From Parus major (lineage: Eukaryota; Chordata; Aves; Passeriformes; Paridae), in assembly GCF_001522545.3 (NCBI RefSeq), contig NC_031776.1:34078727-34142726 (forward strand): a stretch of DNA of 64,000 bases, in the 5' to 3' direction. The notes under the pieces were generated by a model that saw nothing but the letters and a program-made list of their open reading frames with translations, was not told the DNA's origin and ran no database searches. Made by a program: the position numbers and the translations under genes. Positions within the stretch are counted from its first letter, which is position 1. Each line of letters starts with the position of its first letter. Shown here piece after piece: positions 26,533 to 37,032 of this stretch.

Positions 26533-29500
26533 GAAAAAACAAAACAAGAAGTTTAACAGGTTAGGAAAAAAAATCAGAATAGTATTAGAGGATATATGCT
26601 ACCTCTAGGAATAGTTAAACAAGGGATTAGGTTATGGAGGGGTTACACAAATCTCCACTGATTGTTTTTAAGACCTGGTAAGAAGAACATGTCAGGAATG
26701 GCCCGTACATCTCTCTCTGGCTTGACACTGAACTACACACTCACACATCCAGTACAGGGTCTCAGCACAGAGCAATGACCTCCCGAGATTCCCGTTTTCT
26801 TTCCTAAACTTAAAGGCTGCACAAGTTTAGGCTCCTGCCAGGCGACTCAGCAGGTGACCTGACTGCTCCTTAGAGCTCCAAGCAGGCTTTTGATATCTCT
26901 TTTCTAAATAGCCTAGGCAGGCTGTGATTGACAATTTTCTCTCACATGAAGCATGCTACCTTAAATGTAGAGTACTCAGAATGATCCGCCAGGGAAATAA
27001 AGTCAAAGTACAGAGAAGGCAACGTCAACCGATCCCAGGAATCCAGCCCTGGGAAGAAAATCACAACTGCCAAACTGGGCAAGGATGAACATCCCATTAG
27101 TACCCAGAAATACAGATAGTTTTCTTTTCTAGCACCTCCAATAAATAAGCCTTAATAAAAAGAAGTATTTAACAAAGTACTTAGAGAAATAAGGAGGGAA
27201 GGTTTGACGTTCCTAAGCTTATTTTCACAGCAGTATGAAAGGAAATGAGGTAGAGTCAGAGCTAATTCTCCTTATATAATTTCACATGGAATGATTAGTT
27301 CTGCCCCAACAGTAACAGCTTTCCAGAGGGTCCTACTTGTCGCCAAGATTGCATACAGATGCTCTAAGTGTAGCTTCCCCTATTCTCTACTGACAACCAA
27401 CCTAAAAGGCCAATATAATATTCATTTTGCTATAGAATGAAATTCACAGCATGAATAGTAAAATAATGTCAGAGCTACCATGAAACTGCAGTTGTGTGTT
27501 GGGGGCTGTGACTTTTAAAAGTTTAATCACAAAATGGATTCACGGAGAGAAGTGTGCAGAGCAGCTTTGTGCTTCAGCAACATCCCATGGCCACTAAGGA
27601 CATCCAAGAGCTGTGACTGGACAAGGAGAGGGCAAAGGCACAGAGGGGCATTCAAGTCACATGCCCTGCTGAATATTTTCCTTTAGAAGGCAGGTTTCAA
27701 TCATTACTGGGTTAATGCCCCCCTCTCTTAAGCCTGATTAGGACAGACATTCCACACGCTGAAGGTGCTGGAATTCCTAAGTCACCTGGGTCGCTTCTGG
27801 GTGAAATACCAATTACTGGGAATTCATCTCAACAAGGCTTATAAAAAAAAAGCCTTTAAAGACACCCCTCAGCCCAATGGTGAACATATAACATGGATAA
27901 TCCTGAAACTCTTTGCAAAAAAAAACTTGTAATAGGTATTAGTACTCTTATAAAGCACCACAGCACTTTGTGTTTAATCCTTAAACAGACACTGGTAGAA
28001 AAGCCATACTCAGTTCCAAAATTTCTACTGCAAATTTCAGTTCATCTACTATTATTCCTGGTTTTTAATAGATTTATAAATTTCAAATATACAGAATAGT
28101 AAATTTAACTATCAATGAAAAATTTAAATCACATGCCAAAACAGCATGCAAAATAATAGCGTACAAACTTTAAATGTGTGTACTTTGCAGTTTTTAGCAC
28201 AACCATTTGTTTTACAAAAGACCTACAGATTAAATACAAAATACACTATTAGTTTTAGGCACAAGAACAACCAATTTTTTATGCCTTGCCAGAAATAATG
28301 ACTAATTAGGGCAGCACCACCCTGCAGTCATTTCCATAAATCTTGCTTTTACATTTAAATCACAACAAGAAGAAAACTGACTTAACAACAACAAGAGCAT
28401 ATTTCTCATTAAAGTTTTCTTAAAGCAAGATCAGGACAAGAAATTATTCTGTAAAGTCAACAAGCTGATCTTATTGTTTATTTGGAGAACTTTAACTCAG
28501 ACCAAACACAAAAGCGTACTCAGAAATTTGCTGTATTAAACTGCAATCAGCCAGGCAAAACTTTCAACTGGGAAATCATAAAACACAGAATTTCACAGGA
28601 TCTTGATGGATTTCTTATTTAGCAAAGAAATCATCTCACAGCACATTCCTTGTGTAAACCTTGAAAAGAATCAGAATATAAAAGATGCAATGTGTTCAAC
28701 TACTTGTTCAATTTTTGGCTTTGGGGCATATTTGTATGTAAATATTAAAGCAGAAAGATACATAGGAAATACAATTCAGATGAAATGAGAAGCTGTACTT
28801 CAATTAAGATTTTTGTTTTAAAATTATGGGAATTATGGTGCTTCTGAGAAATCACTTCCTTAATTATATATACTAGGCAAGATACTTAAAACATTTTATT
28901 TTCATAATGCACCAGGGACTTTGTTTCTCTTTTATTTACAAAGGTGTCACCTGGTAAATAAACACCAATAAAACAGAATCAGGATTTACAGAATCACAGA
29001 CTCTACAATAAGATCATTAACACACAACTCTGAGGTTAGCTTTTTTCCTCCCCCAAAACTGATTGTAAAGAACAGGATAAAGTGGAAACAGGAAAATTTT
29101 CTGAGAGGTGGTCTAGAAATGGAGCTAAGCCACACCACCACTGCTCTGGCTAATTATCCATTTTAAAGTGTTTTAAGCATTCCCAACTATTTCCTTTTGC
29201 ATGTACATGCAAAGGTTTGTGATATTCTGGAAGTTCTTCCATGCAATGGCTCTACAACAGGTCTGTTTCTAATATGTGCATTTCATTAAGCTTTAGGGGG
29301 GATTAACCAAGATTCTCAGTTCTTGAGGAAAATAAGGCATGGCAACATTGAGGTCTTCAGCCTTCGTTCCAACATGCTTGACTGCTGAATCTTGCCAGGG
29401 TGAGTCATGCCCAACATGGGACACGGATTCCATCCCAAGAAGGAATAAAACACTGCATCATATTCAATCTGCATCCAATTACTTAGGCGTGAACTCAAAG

Positions 29501-31020
29501 GGTGTGTTTTTATCTCAATGACAGCTTCTAAAAATGACAGTGAAAGAAATCTTGCACTCTGGATGGTGTTTTATCCATCAAGACCATGACCACCACACAT
29601 TTTCTGTTGCCAGAGGCATGGCCAAAGCAACCTTCTTAATAACCACTGTTACACCTCCAAGAAGAAAACGTTCCCATGGTATTCAGGCCAATTTCATACT
29701 TGTACCATTGAGCATCAGTAACACAGACAACCTGCTGCACAAACAGGCACTGACTGCCCAAAAATAACCTTGGAACAAAACAGGAAAATAGTATGTGAAG
29801 CCACACTGGTCACACTGGTGTAGAGCCACAATACATACAGATGTTTTCAGATGCAAAACTAATTAAATTCCCCTTTTTTGGGTCACCATAACATTTTTTT
29901 CACAACAATTCAGCAAATGACATATGTAATAAATTTTACATGTTTGATTATATGCAAAGCTATACACACAAATATTTAAATCAAAGTTGCTTATCCAAGA
30001 TCTACTTACTTCAGGATTTATGTATCACAACTGTTTGTGTTCTTTGTTTTGACCATAAAAAAAATAATTATTCACGGGAAAAAATACAAACCACCCTTAG
30101 TGCCTGGCCTTGCCTGTTTTCCTCCAACTTCTGCATTTCATCATTAGTGTTACATACTTCACTGTTAATTTTAGACATTCCTCCAGCTCTCATTTGGACA
30201 TCAAAGAGCTACTCATACCCAAAATACCAGCAATCTGAAATACTGGCTTCCCTACTTATTGTCATTTATAACTTGAAAAGATCTTTGATTTCTTGCCTAC
30301 AGGAAATACTGCCGATCAAAAATAAAACATATATATGCTCCCATGAATTCCTATAGATGGGGTCCAGGATTTAGGATAATAGACTGGAGACGTGCTTTTC
30401 AGATTTACATTTCCTACTCTGCCTGGTGCTTCACACGTTTATTTTTACTTTCACATCTGACATGCAGCAATATGGCCAGCTAAGGTGTACGTTTAAGACA
30501 TCCTTTGATATAAATCCACAGAGATGTGAAATTCACACTGTGTTCAGTGTCCTTGCAGCACTCAGGCCCCACTTCCCCACCGATAACTGCTCCACTTACA
30601 GATGGCTGGGGGCAGCCCAAGGCTGGCTCTCCACAGCCCCTTGTTAACAATTCTGCCATCAAAGATTAAGGTGGCTTTCCTGCTTTAAAAACTTGGTAGA
30701 GAACATTTCTCACATACAAATAAAAAAAAAAAAACCAACCAAAAAATAAAACATGGTGGCCAGTTTTCTTCCTTTTCTGAAATGCTTGCTGCATGAGTTC
30801 CCAACAGCCTTGAGTTTGTATTTACAGTTTGCTCTTCATTTTTTTTTAAATTATAAATAATATTACGTTACACAATTAATTCCAAACAATGAGAGACTCA
30901 CTCTGTTCAAGTCAGCAAACCATTTGCTTTGCTTTTGTTACTACTCCCACTACACAGCAGCTCATGTCTCCAGCAGTGGAACAGTCAACATTTTAAGATG
31001 CTGTTCTTTATATCAGTATC

Positions 31021-31110
31021 ATAAAATAGAATCAGGGATATCTTCTGCTAGACCAGGTTGCTCCAAGCCCTATCCAGCTTAGCCTTGAACACCTACCACT
31101 ACTATAACAA
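31021..31110 (-). mobile_element. Diverged CR1 LINE fragment
   Basis: Minus-oriented CR1 remnant: ATAAAATAGAATCAGG, then CTAGACCAGGTTGCTCCAAG, TATCCAGCTTAGCCTTGAAC and a weak remainder. Part of the 3' end has been deleted. Confidence 0.8.
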
Positions 31111-33123
31111 AGAATAACTCTCACACCACTGAAAGTTTTCAGTGTATCTCCCTACAACAGAGCATACTTCAGTTTACACCAGATTGTATATGTTACATTT
31201 GTGAACCAAATTTTTATAGAAACAGCAGTTACCACTTTTATTTAACCAGGTAACATCTCAAGTCTATGGACAAGACTTCCTCACTGCAATTGGAACAGTT
31301 AATCCAAGAGAGTATTACACATTAAATATTTGATCAAAAGCTGCAGGATAAATGCCTCACCCCCATGGCTCTCCAAAGCTCGACTATATGGGATTGTTTT
31401 GGATAAACATATTCTGACTTTGTGAAGCCAAACAACAAGATGTATAGCTATTTCATTTCCTTTCTGTAAATTATATTCCAGCTTACAAACAGTAAGGAAT
31501 TTAAATACAGCAAATGGTGCCAGAACTACTGGCCTTCTCTGTCAGGAAGTGCTTGGTGTTATCACAGCTTCCAACAGTCATTCAGGTTTTGCACAAGCTG
31601 ATTCTAGGAGCCCTGAGTGAAGAAAAGAATACAAAAAATGTGCTGGTTTGATGATAAAATCATCTACTTAGACACTTTCACCAGTGCAGGACATTGATCA
31701 GAGACCACAAAACTTCACTGCTCTGATCAAAATAGAAAGTTAAAAGCTCAATGCTGTAAACTGGGACGGAACCCTAAAATGCTCAAGGCATGTGGCTCTG
31801 AGCTATGGGGTGAAAGCACTTCGCAGTCACAGGGTGTAGAAAACATTTATAAAAAGCGAAACCAGGAACTTTTTGTTTTCATATTCTCAAATTTTATTGA
31901 GCAGAAATGTTTGAGGATAGTTTATTGCTTTTACCGGCCACTCTAAAATGGGCCTCCAGCCAGCCAGGTCTTTAAAATATGTCTATATCTCTGGTTTTAA
32001 AACAACATTAAGGAAGTTGTATAATTTTAACACTGGAGTCTGAGCGACTTAGCAGCAAAAGCGACAGGTTTCAGCTGTAACACAGGCACTTTGCAAGTTA
32101 CGGGCACCACTTTGCAACAGCACCTGTTGCACTTGGTATTGATCCTAATGCAGGCAAGAGATCCACAAGGGTTAATTAACAGGTGTTTAACTCATGGCAC
32201 ATCCCAGGAGACTCAAATTCAATGTCAAACTATGCATTTTATCAGCTGAGGGAGGAATTTGGTGCCCCATTTGTGAAGCACCAACACTCTGAGCTGAGCA
32301 TAGTTTTCTGGCAAGGTTCCACTGGCACTGTCATTCATAAAGGGAATATTGACCAGAAAGCTTGTAAACAAGTCAATTACAAAACATACTTGCATATTGC
32401 TACAGTTGTAAACACCAAGGTGCTTACACTGTAGTGAGAATACCCTTCACTTTTTTACCCTTTCAATTTCACACAAACTCAAAAAAACAGGACTAATTTA
32501 AAATCCTATCTCCCCTTAACTGATTTGTGCAACCTGGACTCACAGTATTTAAATTGGCTTTAGTACACCTGAACTTTCAAAAAAGGGGAAAAAGGATGAG
32601 GGAAGATTCTACATGAGGCCTTGAAAGCCTCAATTAAACTTCAATATCATACTTTGTATAGAGGCTCTTTACATAAAAACGCTGTCATGGTTAAGATTTA
32701 AGGTTAACCAGGTTAATAGAGTCCAATAAAATAGCTCTACTGAATTATGCCAAGCCATTGTTATAACCCACACTAAAATCTGCTATTTGACTTTACCTGA
32801 CTATAGGGCTCAACTCTGAACCATAAATTAAGCTTCAAACTCTTTCCTACACTTCTTAAAAAAAAACAAAATGCATGCTTTTGCACCTTAAAAGGTTTCT
32901 CTCCTCTAGTCTACTACTCCAGTCAATGCAGTCATGTGTTAAAAGATTTGTGCAGACCTGCCAAGTCCCATTCATCCCAGACACGCTTTCCTAAAGTTGG
33001 GATGTGTTTACAAAGTATATTTAAGCAGCTCCTCTGCAGCAAAGTGTTCTATTCCAGGGTATACTTAGCTTGTAATAATAAAACCAATTTCCTAAAATCC
33101 ACACATTTTGTATAAGTAGCACT
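31111..33123. other. AT-rich flank downstream of the CDKN1C-like exon
   Basis: No exon is recognised. If the CDKN1C-like mRNA is unspliced this would hold its 3' UTR; if spliced, its intron. A 19-base inverted repeat at 32113-32131 lies in a CpG-retaining patch at about 32030-32190. Confidence 0.45.
32030..32190. promoter_or_regulatory. Candidate conserved non-coding element downstream of CDKN1C-like exon
   Basis: This patch contains TGAGCGACTTAGC, AAAAGCGACAGG and TTACGGGCACC, so CpGs are kept. It also has the inverted repeat TGCAACAG-CAC-CTGTTGCA and TTAATTAAC. It lies about 1.3 kb left of the stop codon. It could be an enhancer or a 3' UTR element. No family match is claimed. Confidence 0.3.
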
Positions 33124-33129
33124 TTTAAT
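33124..33129 (-). terminator. Possible poly(A) signal (ATTAAA) for an unspliced CDKN1C-like transcript
   Basis: The minus strand has ATTAAA about 200 bases after the in-frame stop at 33325. If the exon is not spliced, this would give a very short 3' UTR. Canonical AATAAA hexamers on the same strand lie further on at 31921-31926 and 31893-31898, giving about 1.4 kb. Hexamers are common in AT-rich DNA, so none is proven. Confidence 0.2.
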
Positions 33130-33324
33130 GTTTTTGTTTTCCGTCTATAAAACTTGATGGAATGCCAAAGCTAAGGGTGCAGTTTTTCCAGACAGCTTCA
33201 CCAGCAGAAATGTTCATACGAATAAACATTTTAATTTCGATACTTGGAATCAAACCGGGTTCAGATTTTTCCCCTCCCTTTAACTGCTCAGAAAAAGCAG
33301 CCCCTGCCCTGCACACCTTGCATG

Positions 33325-33801
33325 TCAAAACAAAAGGGCAAAAGAAGAGTGTCCGTAGGGACAGCCTCCCCACGGGCACTCGGACCGGCCGGGCCCCGGC
33401 AGCGGCTGCGGCGCGGGGCCCAGGCCCGTGGCGGAACTGGCCCGGCCCCGCGCATGCTGCGGCGGCGGCGGGGAAGGGGGCGCCCGGAGGAGGGGGACGC
33501 GGCACCGTCCCACCTGCAGAGTCTCCCGGTAGAAAGCGGGCACGGCGCCGGCCTCCACCTCCTCCCAGCGCAGGCGGCCGGGCCCCGGCAGCGGCGTGTC
33601 GGTTTGGAAGTTGTAGTCCCAGCGGCGCTGGTCGTCCTCCCCCATCTCCCGCAGGCGCTCCCGCAGTTCCCGGCCCAGCTCCTCGTGGTCCACCGGCCCG
33701 AAGAGGCTCCTGCAGACGGGGCTGCGGCCGTGCCCGGCCAGGGCTCGCCGGGCCGAGAGACGCTCCAGGGCGGCGGCGCCGGAGAGGTGCACGTTGGACA
33801 T
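33325..33801 (-). CDS. CDKN1C: CDKN1C-like (p57Kip2) cyclin-dependent kinase inhibitor, first coding exon with read-through frame
   Basis: This encodes the N-terminal inhibitory domain of a Cip/Kip protein, the nuclear family that binds cyclin-CDK complexes and stops G1/S progression. Counting from the ATG at 33801, residues 30-35 are CRSLFG (cyclin-docking RxLF), followed by PVDHEEL. Residues 61-65 are WDYNF, which pairs with the kinase N-lobe. Residues 88-94 are PAFYRET, whose F90-Y91 pair would enter the ATP cleft. GPGRL and [15 protein letters not shown] are p57-like; p27 has different residues here. The ATG has G at -3 and lies about 140 bases downstream of a TATA-like box, so I prefer it to the in-frame ATG at 33975. 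After about residue 105 the frame becomes proline/alanine-rich and stops at codon 159, with no PCNA-binding or QT-box C-terminus. It may be one short product, or exon 1 of a spliced gene using the donor after codon 96. The family and domain are firm; the 3' boundary is not. Confidence 0.78.
   Translation of the reverse strand: MSNVHLSGAAALERLSARRALAGHGRSPVCRSLFGPVDHEELGRELRERLREMGEDDQRRWDYNFQTDTPLPGPGRLRWEEVEAGAVPAFYRETLQVGRCRVPLLRAPPSPPPPQHARGRASSATGLGPAPQPLPGPGRSECPWGGCPYGHSSFALLF
33508..33517 (-). other. Candidate phase-0 splice donor inside CDKN1C-like frame
   Basis: On the minus strand the sequence reads CAG|GTGGGA, with the GT at 33513-33512, exactly between codons 96 (Gln) and 97 (Val). 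It is a moderate donor and would cut right after the kinase-inhibitory domain. Against its use, the next codons read VGRCRVP, which match p57 (VGRCR) and resemble p27 (ACKVP), so they look like coding sequence. In favour, the frame soon ends without the usual C-terminus. Alternative use is possible. Confidence 0.35.
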
Positions 33802-33942
33802 CGCCGCCGGGCAGGACGCGGCGGGCCGGGAAGGCGTGGATGCCCCCCCCGCCGCTCCTCTCCTCCCGTCCCGTCCGCTCGCTCCCTCACGCTCACACCG
33901 GCCCTGGCTCCCGCCTTTGAACCCCTGCCCTCGGCCGCTGCC

Positions 33943-33950
33943 TTTTAAAC
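33943..33950 (-). promoter_or_regulatory. TATA-like box of the CDKN1C-like promoter
   Basis: The minus strand reads GGGGTTTAAAAGGC, an AT island within very GC-rich sequence, about 142 bases upstream of the preferred ATG. Transcription would start near 33910-33920, giving a 5' leader of about 110-120 bases. This placement also puts the upstream in-frame ATG at 33975 outside the mRNA. The assignment is from sequence and spacing only. Confidence 0.55.
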
Positions 33951-33987
33951 CCCGCTCCCCCGCGAGTGCGAGCAAAACACCATTAGC

Positions 33988-34000
33988 NNNNNNNNNNNNN
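33988..34000. other. Assembly gap of 13 N
   Basis: Thirteen unresolved bases lie inside the CpG island, just upstream of the TATA-like box. GC-rich promoters are commonly misassembled, so the real length may differ and core promoter elements could be missing. Confidence 0.99.
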
Positions 34001-34030
34001 TCCTCCGCTGCCCTCGGTTCCTCTCGGCTC

Positions 34031-34103
34031 CCCCCGCCCAGCGCAGCGCAGCTCGCCCGGAGCCCTCTCCGCCGCCCGTCCTGCAGCCGAGCGCCCGCCC
34101 CGC
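34031..34103 (-). promoter_or_regulatory. GC boxes (Sp1-type) upstream of the CDKN1C-like promoter
   Basis: Two GC-box matches lie upstream of the TATA-like box. At 34031-34040 the minus strand reads TGGGCGGGGG, and around 34093-34103 it reads AGCGGGGCGGGC. Such sites are usual in CpG-island promoters and bind Sp/KLF proteins. They are 90-150 bases beyond the TATA-like sequence, with a gap of unknown sequence (33988-34000) between. Confidence 0.5.
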
Positions 34104-34169
34104 TGACCCCTTCCCTCCCTCCCGGCTGGCGCGGGCGGCCCCGCTCTCACCCCACCCCGAGGGCGCTCA

Positions 34170-34170
<1 letters not shown>

Positions 34171-34200
<30 letters not shown>

Positions 34201-34204
34201 CTCA
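34171..34204 (+). repeat. (TCC)n/(CTT)n pyrimidine microsatellite in CpG island
   Basis: A run of CTC, TCC and CTT triplets lies in the upstream half of the CpG island, about 370 bases upstream of the CDKN1C-like ATG. It is a pure pyrimidine strand and so is able to form triplex DNA. It is likely to vary in length between individuals. Confidence 0.85.
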
Positions 34205-34503
34205 CTCCCTCCTGGAGACCGTCGGCAGCGACGCGCCGGCGTCCCGGCCCCTCCCTCAGCTCAGCGCCGGCCCCCCCTTCCGCCCCGCCGCCCGGGGACC
34301 CTCCCTGCCCGCGGGCACCGCGGGACGGGCCCGGGGGCTCCGAGCTCGACTGCCGAGCGGGGCACGGGGAGAAGGAACCCAGAGAAAAACCATGGAACGG
34401 GAAACGAGCCGTGAGAGGAAAGCGACGAGCGTCTTTGCAAGAGTTTTGGGAGCAGGGAAGGGTGGGAGGAATAAATCGCAAGGAGTTACGCGCCAGGTGG
34501 GCT

Positions 34504-34552
34504 AAATAAAATAAATATATAAAATAAAAAAATAAAAATAAAATAAATAAAG
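34504..34552 (+). repeat. (AAATA)n-type A-rich low-complexity repeat
   Basis: Imperfect AAATA/AAAATA units lie immediately beyond the CpG island's right edge. Only A and T are present. No LINE or SINE body is attached that I can recognise. Confidence 0.85.
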
Positions 34553-34696
34553 AATACGGTTTTCTGGGAGAAGCAGCTGAAAAGAGTGACAATCAGGGCT
34601 GTTGCCAGTTAGATATGAGTAGGAGGTGTGTGTTCTTTCCGTAACTCAAGCCTTTTCAGGTGGTGCAGCTCCTGGGAGAGGCTGAGCAGGTGTTAC

Positions 34697-35150
34697 CATA
34701 GAATCATCATAGATTTGTAAAATGGTTTGGCTTGAAAAGGACCTTAAAGACTTATTTGTTTCAATCTCCACGGCCAGGAACACCACCTACTAGACCAGGT
34801 TGCTCCAAGCACCATCCAGCCGGACCTTGAACACTTCTAGGGATGGGGCAGACACAACTTCCCTGGGCAGCTTGTTCCAGTGCCTCACCATCTTCCCAGT
34901 AAAGACTTTTTTCCTAATATCTAATCTAAATCTGTTTTCTTTGAGTTTGAACCCATTCCCCCTTATCCTGACACAACATGGTCTTGTAAGTTGTCCTATT
35001 TTTCCTGTAAATTGCCTTCAGACACTGGAAGGTCACAACAAAACCACCCCAAAGTCTTCTCTTTCCAGGCTGCACAATCCCAGTTCCCTCAGCCATATCT
35101 CACTGGAGAGGTTCTCCATCTCCCTGATCTACCTGGTGGCCTCTTCGCAG
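34697..35150 (-). mobile_element. CR1 LINE 3' fragment
   Basis: At about 450 bases this is the longest CR1 piece in the window, minus-oriented. It runs from CATAGAATCATCATAG and AATGGTTTGGCTTGAAAAGG through CCTAATATCTAATCTAAATC and CAGGCTGCACAATCCCAG to GAGAGGTTCTCCATCTCCCT. The 118-codon open frame inside it is on the antisense strand and is not a gene. Confidence 0.93.
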
Positions 35151-36741
35151 GTGTAATTGTTGCAGGCACGTGTACCAACCCTCTTTTTGCCTGCAATGAG
35201 TAACAAACCTTCCCAGCAAAACTATTTTAGAGGAGAAATGTTTTGTCACACCGACTCAGTTTAGTGTCGTGTTATCTCTGGTATGTAGACAGAAACTTTT
35301 CTCTTTTTTTTAATAGGAAGTCAAATGAATAGCACCTAATAGAGTAACAAAGCAGAATTTCCAAAGAGTACTGCTGTGAGAAGCATCAACACCAGTAACT
35401 TGAGGAATTATGTATTTTTTTTCCTACTTTGGCTAGTCAGTGATTATGAAAGAGTGGCAAGAAGGCTGATTTGCATGAGAAATACCCTTAGTATAAGGCA
35501 GCCTTTTGTTTCACAAGTTTTAGGTTCAAAAATCCTGGTAAAGTTGTTTTACAGTAGCTTTCCACTGTCCTGAACCTCTGAATTCCTCACACTGCAAAGC
35601 TGTGGAAATATGAAAACATCATGAAGGAGACAGTTCTTCATGGGTTTTACCTAGGCAGAAGTGGTAAGACCTGAAAAGCTTTTAATATTTATCATGTGCA
35701 TTATAAATAATTTTATAAGGTTGTGTCTCTCAGACAGAGTGACAGATGAAGAGGCCTCCAGTCCAGCTGAATGATTTGCCCCTGGCATGTGCTGGAATGC
35801 AAACAGGATGTTTTATCCCCAATTTATGGATAGAAAAATTGAGGCAAGGAAGTGAAGGCATTTATTTTCCAAGTGTAGAAGTGCTCATTTGTAAGCAGGC
35901 AATTTAGTCTTGAACTTTTTTCTCCTTTTTTTTGAGGAAAAGGACCGTGTATATACAGTTCCCATTGAAACTACACTTGAGGCACCCAAGCAGAAAGACT
36001 TTGGCCATACTCTTTTGGGGTCCCGCAGCCCTAATCCCATGTTCTAATTGGCCAGTAATCTGTGGACAGATATTGTAACAGTTCCTTTAGAATATTTTTC
36101 TACTTCTCACTCATTTGCATACTAATGGCATAAAAATAGGCACTTCCTGCCAGTAATTAGTTGGAGCCCAGAATTTAAAGAAAGAAAAACACCACAGCAT
36201 TATGGTAGATGGATGGTACTGAGGAAGCTGCAAAAAAGAGTCACTTCTCTGGTGCTCAGAAAGTGCCTTTAATTTAGAGTTCAAGGCTGGCAACTCTGTT
36301 ACCTCTGTGTGACAAGGATTAACTGTTTGGTTGGCCTAATAACTTTGCCTCTAATGAGCCCCTCTAATTTTTTTCATGGCAAATCACTTGATCTGTCCTG
36401 CACCCAGGCTCACTGCTGTAAAAAGTTTTTTCCTTTTTTTGCCTTTTTCCCATAAGGAATAATGCTGGCAGTGAAGTCTGTGAGTGGAGTTCCTTGTGGA
36501 TCACCATGACTCAGAGCAGCACAGAGGCTGCTCAAGGGTTGCTCACCTAATGAGGCACTGTGAAACCCTTACTGCATCAAATCATGTGAAGTTCTAGGTT
36601 AAAGGAGCCCTTTAGGAGCTGCATGTAAATATGGGGTTATTTCATTTCTCACATGTAGGCTCGACTGCAAACCGAGCTGGTGATAGCTGGAAATTTTCGT
36701 CTTGTGTTATAGCAACCGAGGTAACTTCAGGTTTACGTATT
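35151..36741. other. Gene-free sequence with one MIR-like remnant
   Basis: No coding sequence is recognised. Apart from the SINE-like stretch at about 35805-35920 it looks like unique DNA. Confidence 0.5.
35805..35920 (-). mobile_element. MIR/CORE-SINE-like remnant
   Basis: The plus strand reads TTTTATCCCCAATTTATGG, AAAAATTGAGGCAAGGAAG, then AAGTG and CATTTGTAAGCAGGC. This is the reverse complement of the conserved MIR tail, where CTCAGTTTCC-TCATCTGTAAAATGGGG is typical. It is old and diverged. Confidence 0.5.
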
Positions 36742-36800
36742 ACAGAATCATGGAACAGTTTGAGTCAGAAATGACCTTAAAGATCATCCAGTTCCAAGCA
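36742..36800 (-). mobile_element. CR1 LINE 3' end remnant
   Basis: ACAGAATCATGGAACAGTTT, then GAAATGACCTTAAAGATC and CATCCAGTTCCAAG: the first 60 bases of a reversed CR1 3' end, diverged. Confidence 0.8.
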
Positions 36801-36861
36801 TCTTCAGTGAGATGGTGAAAATTTATTTTGCTGCTTTCATTCCCCCAAATTCTGGAGATCC

Positions 36862-36945
36862 TCAGTACATGGAGCTGCTGGAGTGAGTCCAGCAGAGGAT
36901 ACAAACACGATTGAGGAGCTGGAGCATCTCTGTTCTCAAAGAACC
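36862..36945 (+). mobile_element. Internal CR1 LINE fragment
   Basis: Plus-oriented internal CR1 block: ACATGGAGCTGCTGGAGTGA, GTCCAGCAGAGG and GAGGAGCTGGAGCATCTCTG. It lacks a 3' end and stands opposite to the two flanking minus-oriented copies. Confidence 0.75.
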
Positions 36946-37032
36946 AGGGGATGGATCCAATAAAGGGTGTTTATGCTGCTTAAGACTGAAACCTGCAATG
37001 CAGAATAAATATTTGGTTCTAATAACAAGATC

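Larger units (their letters stand above)
20513..31020. other. Gene-free AT-rich sequence with one exon-like patch
   Basis: About 10.5 kb without a recognisable gene. Exceptions of note are the exon-like segment near 24348-24544, a CpG-retaining patch near 23700-23860 and an 18-base A run at 26515. No CR1 body was recognised. Confidence 0.5.
33357..34440. promoter_or_regulatory. CpG island
   Basis: This is about 1.1 kb of very GC-rich, CpG-dense sequence with abrupt edges against AT-rich flanks. It covers the CDKN1C-like exon, its promoter and about 0.6 kb upstream. It is the only CpG island in the window. Long open frames on both strands here come from the lack of AT-rich stop codons. The upstream half has no recognisable coding sequence, so it may also drive a divergent transcript, but no exon of one could be identified. 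Confidence 0.9.

Noticed and set aside
33514..33801. Assignment to CDKN1B (p27)
   Set aside because: The MSNV start is p27-like, but DYNF, GPGRL and [15 protein letters not shown] match p57. p27 has a different sequence at these places.
33162..33920. A 252-codon plus-strand frame across the CpG island, and other long frames there
   Set aside because: It runs antisense to the CDKN1C-like exon and is made of GC-rich codons with no domain. Several frames are open at once because stop codons are rare in such composition.
33802..33975. In-frame upstream ATG adding 58 residues to the CDKN1C-like protein
   Set aside because: It lies upstream of the TATA-like box, and the added residues are low-complexity Gly/Arg/Ala. 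The family starts with a short leader like MSNV, which the inner ATG gives.
35510..35545. GGTTCAAAAATCC, like a tRNA B box
   Set aside because: No A box at the right distance and no cloverleaf can be folded around it.
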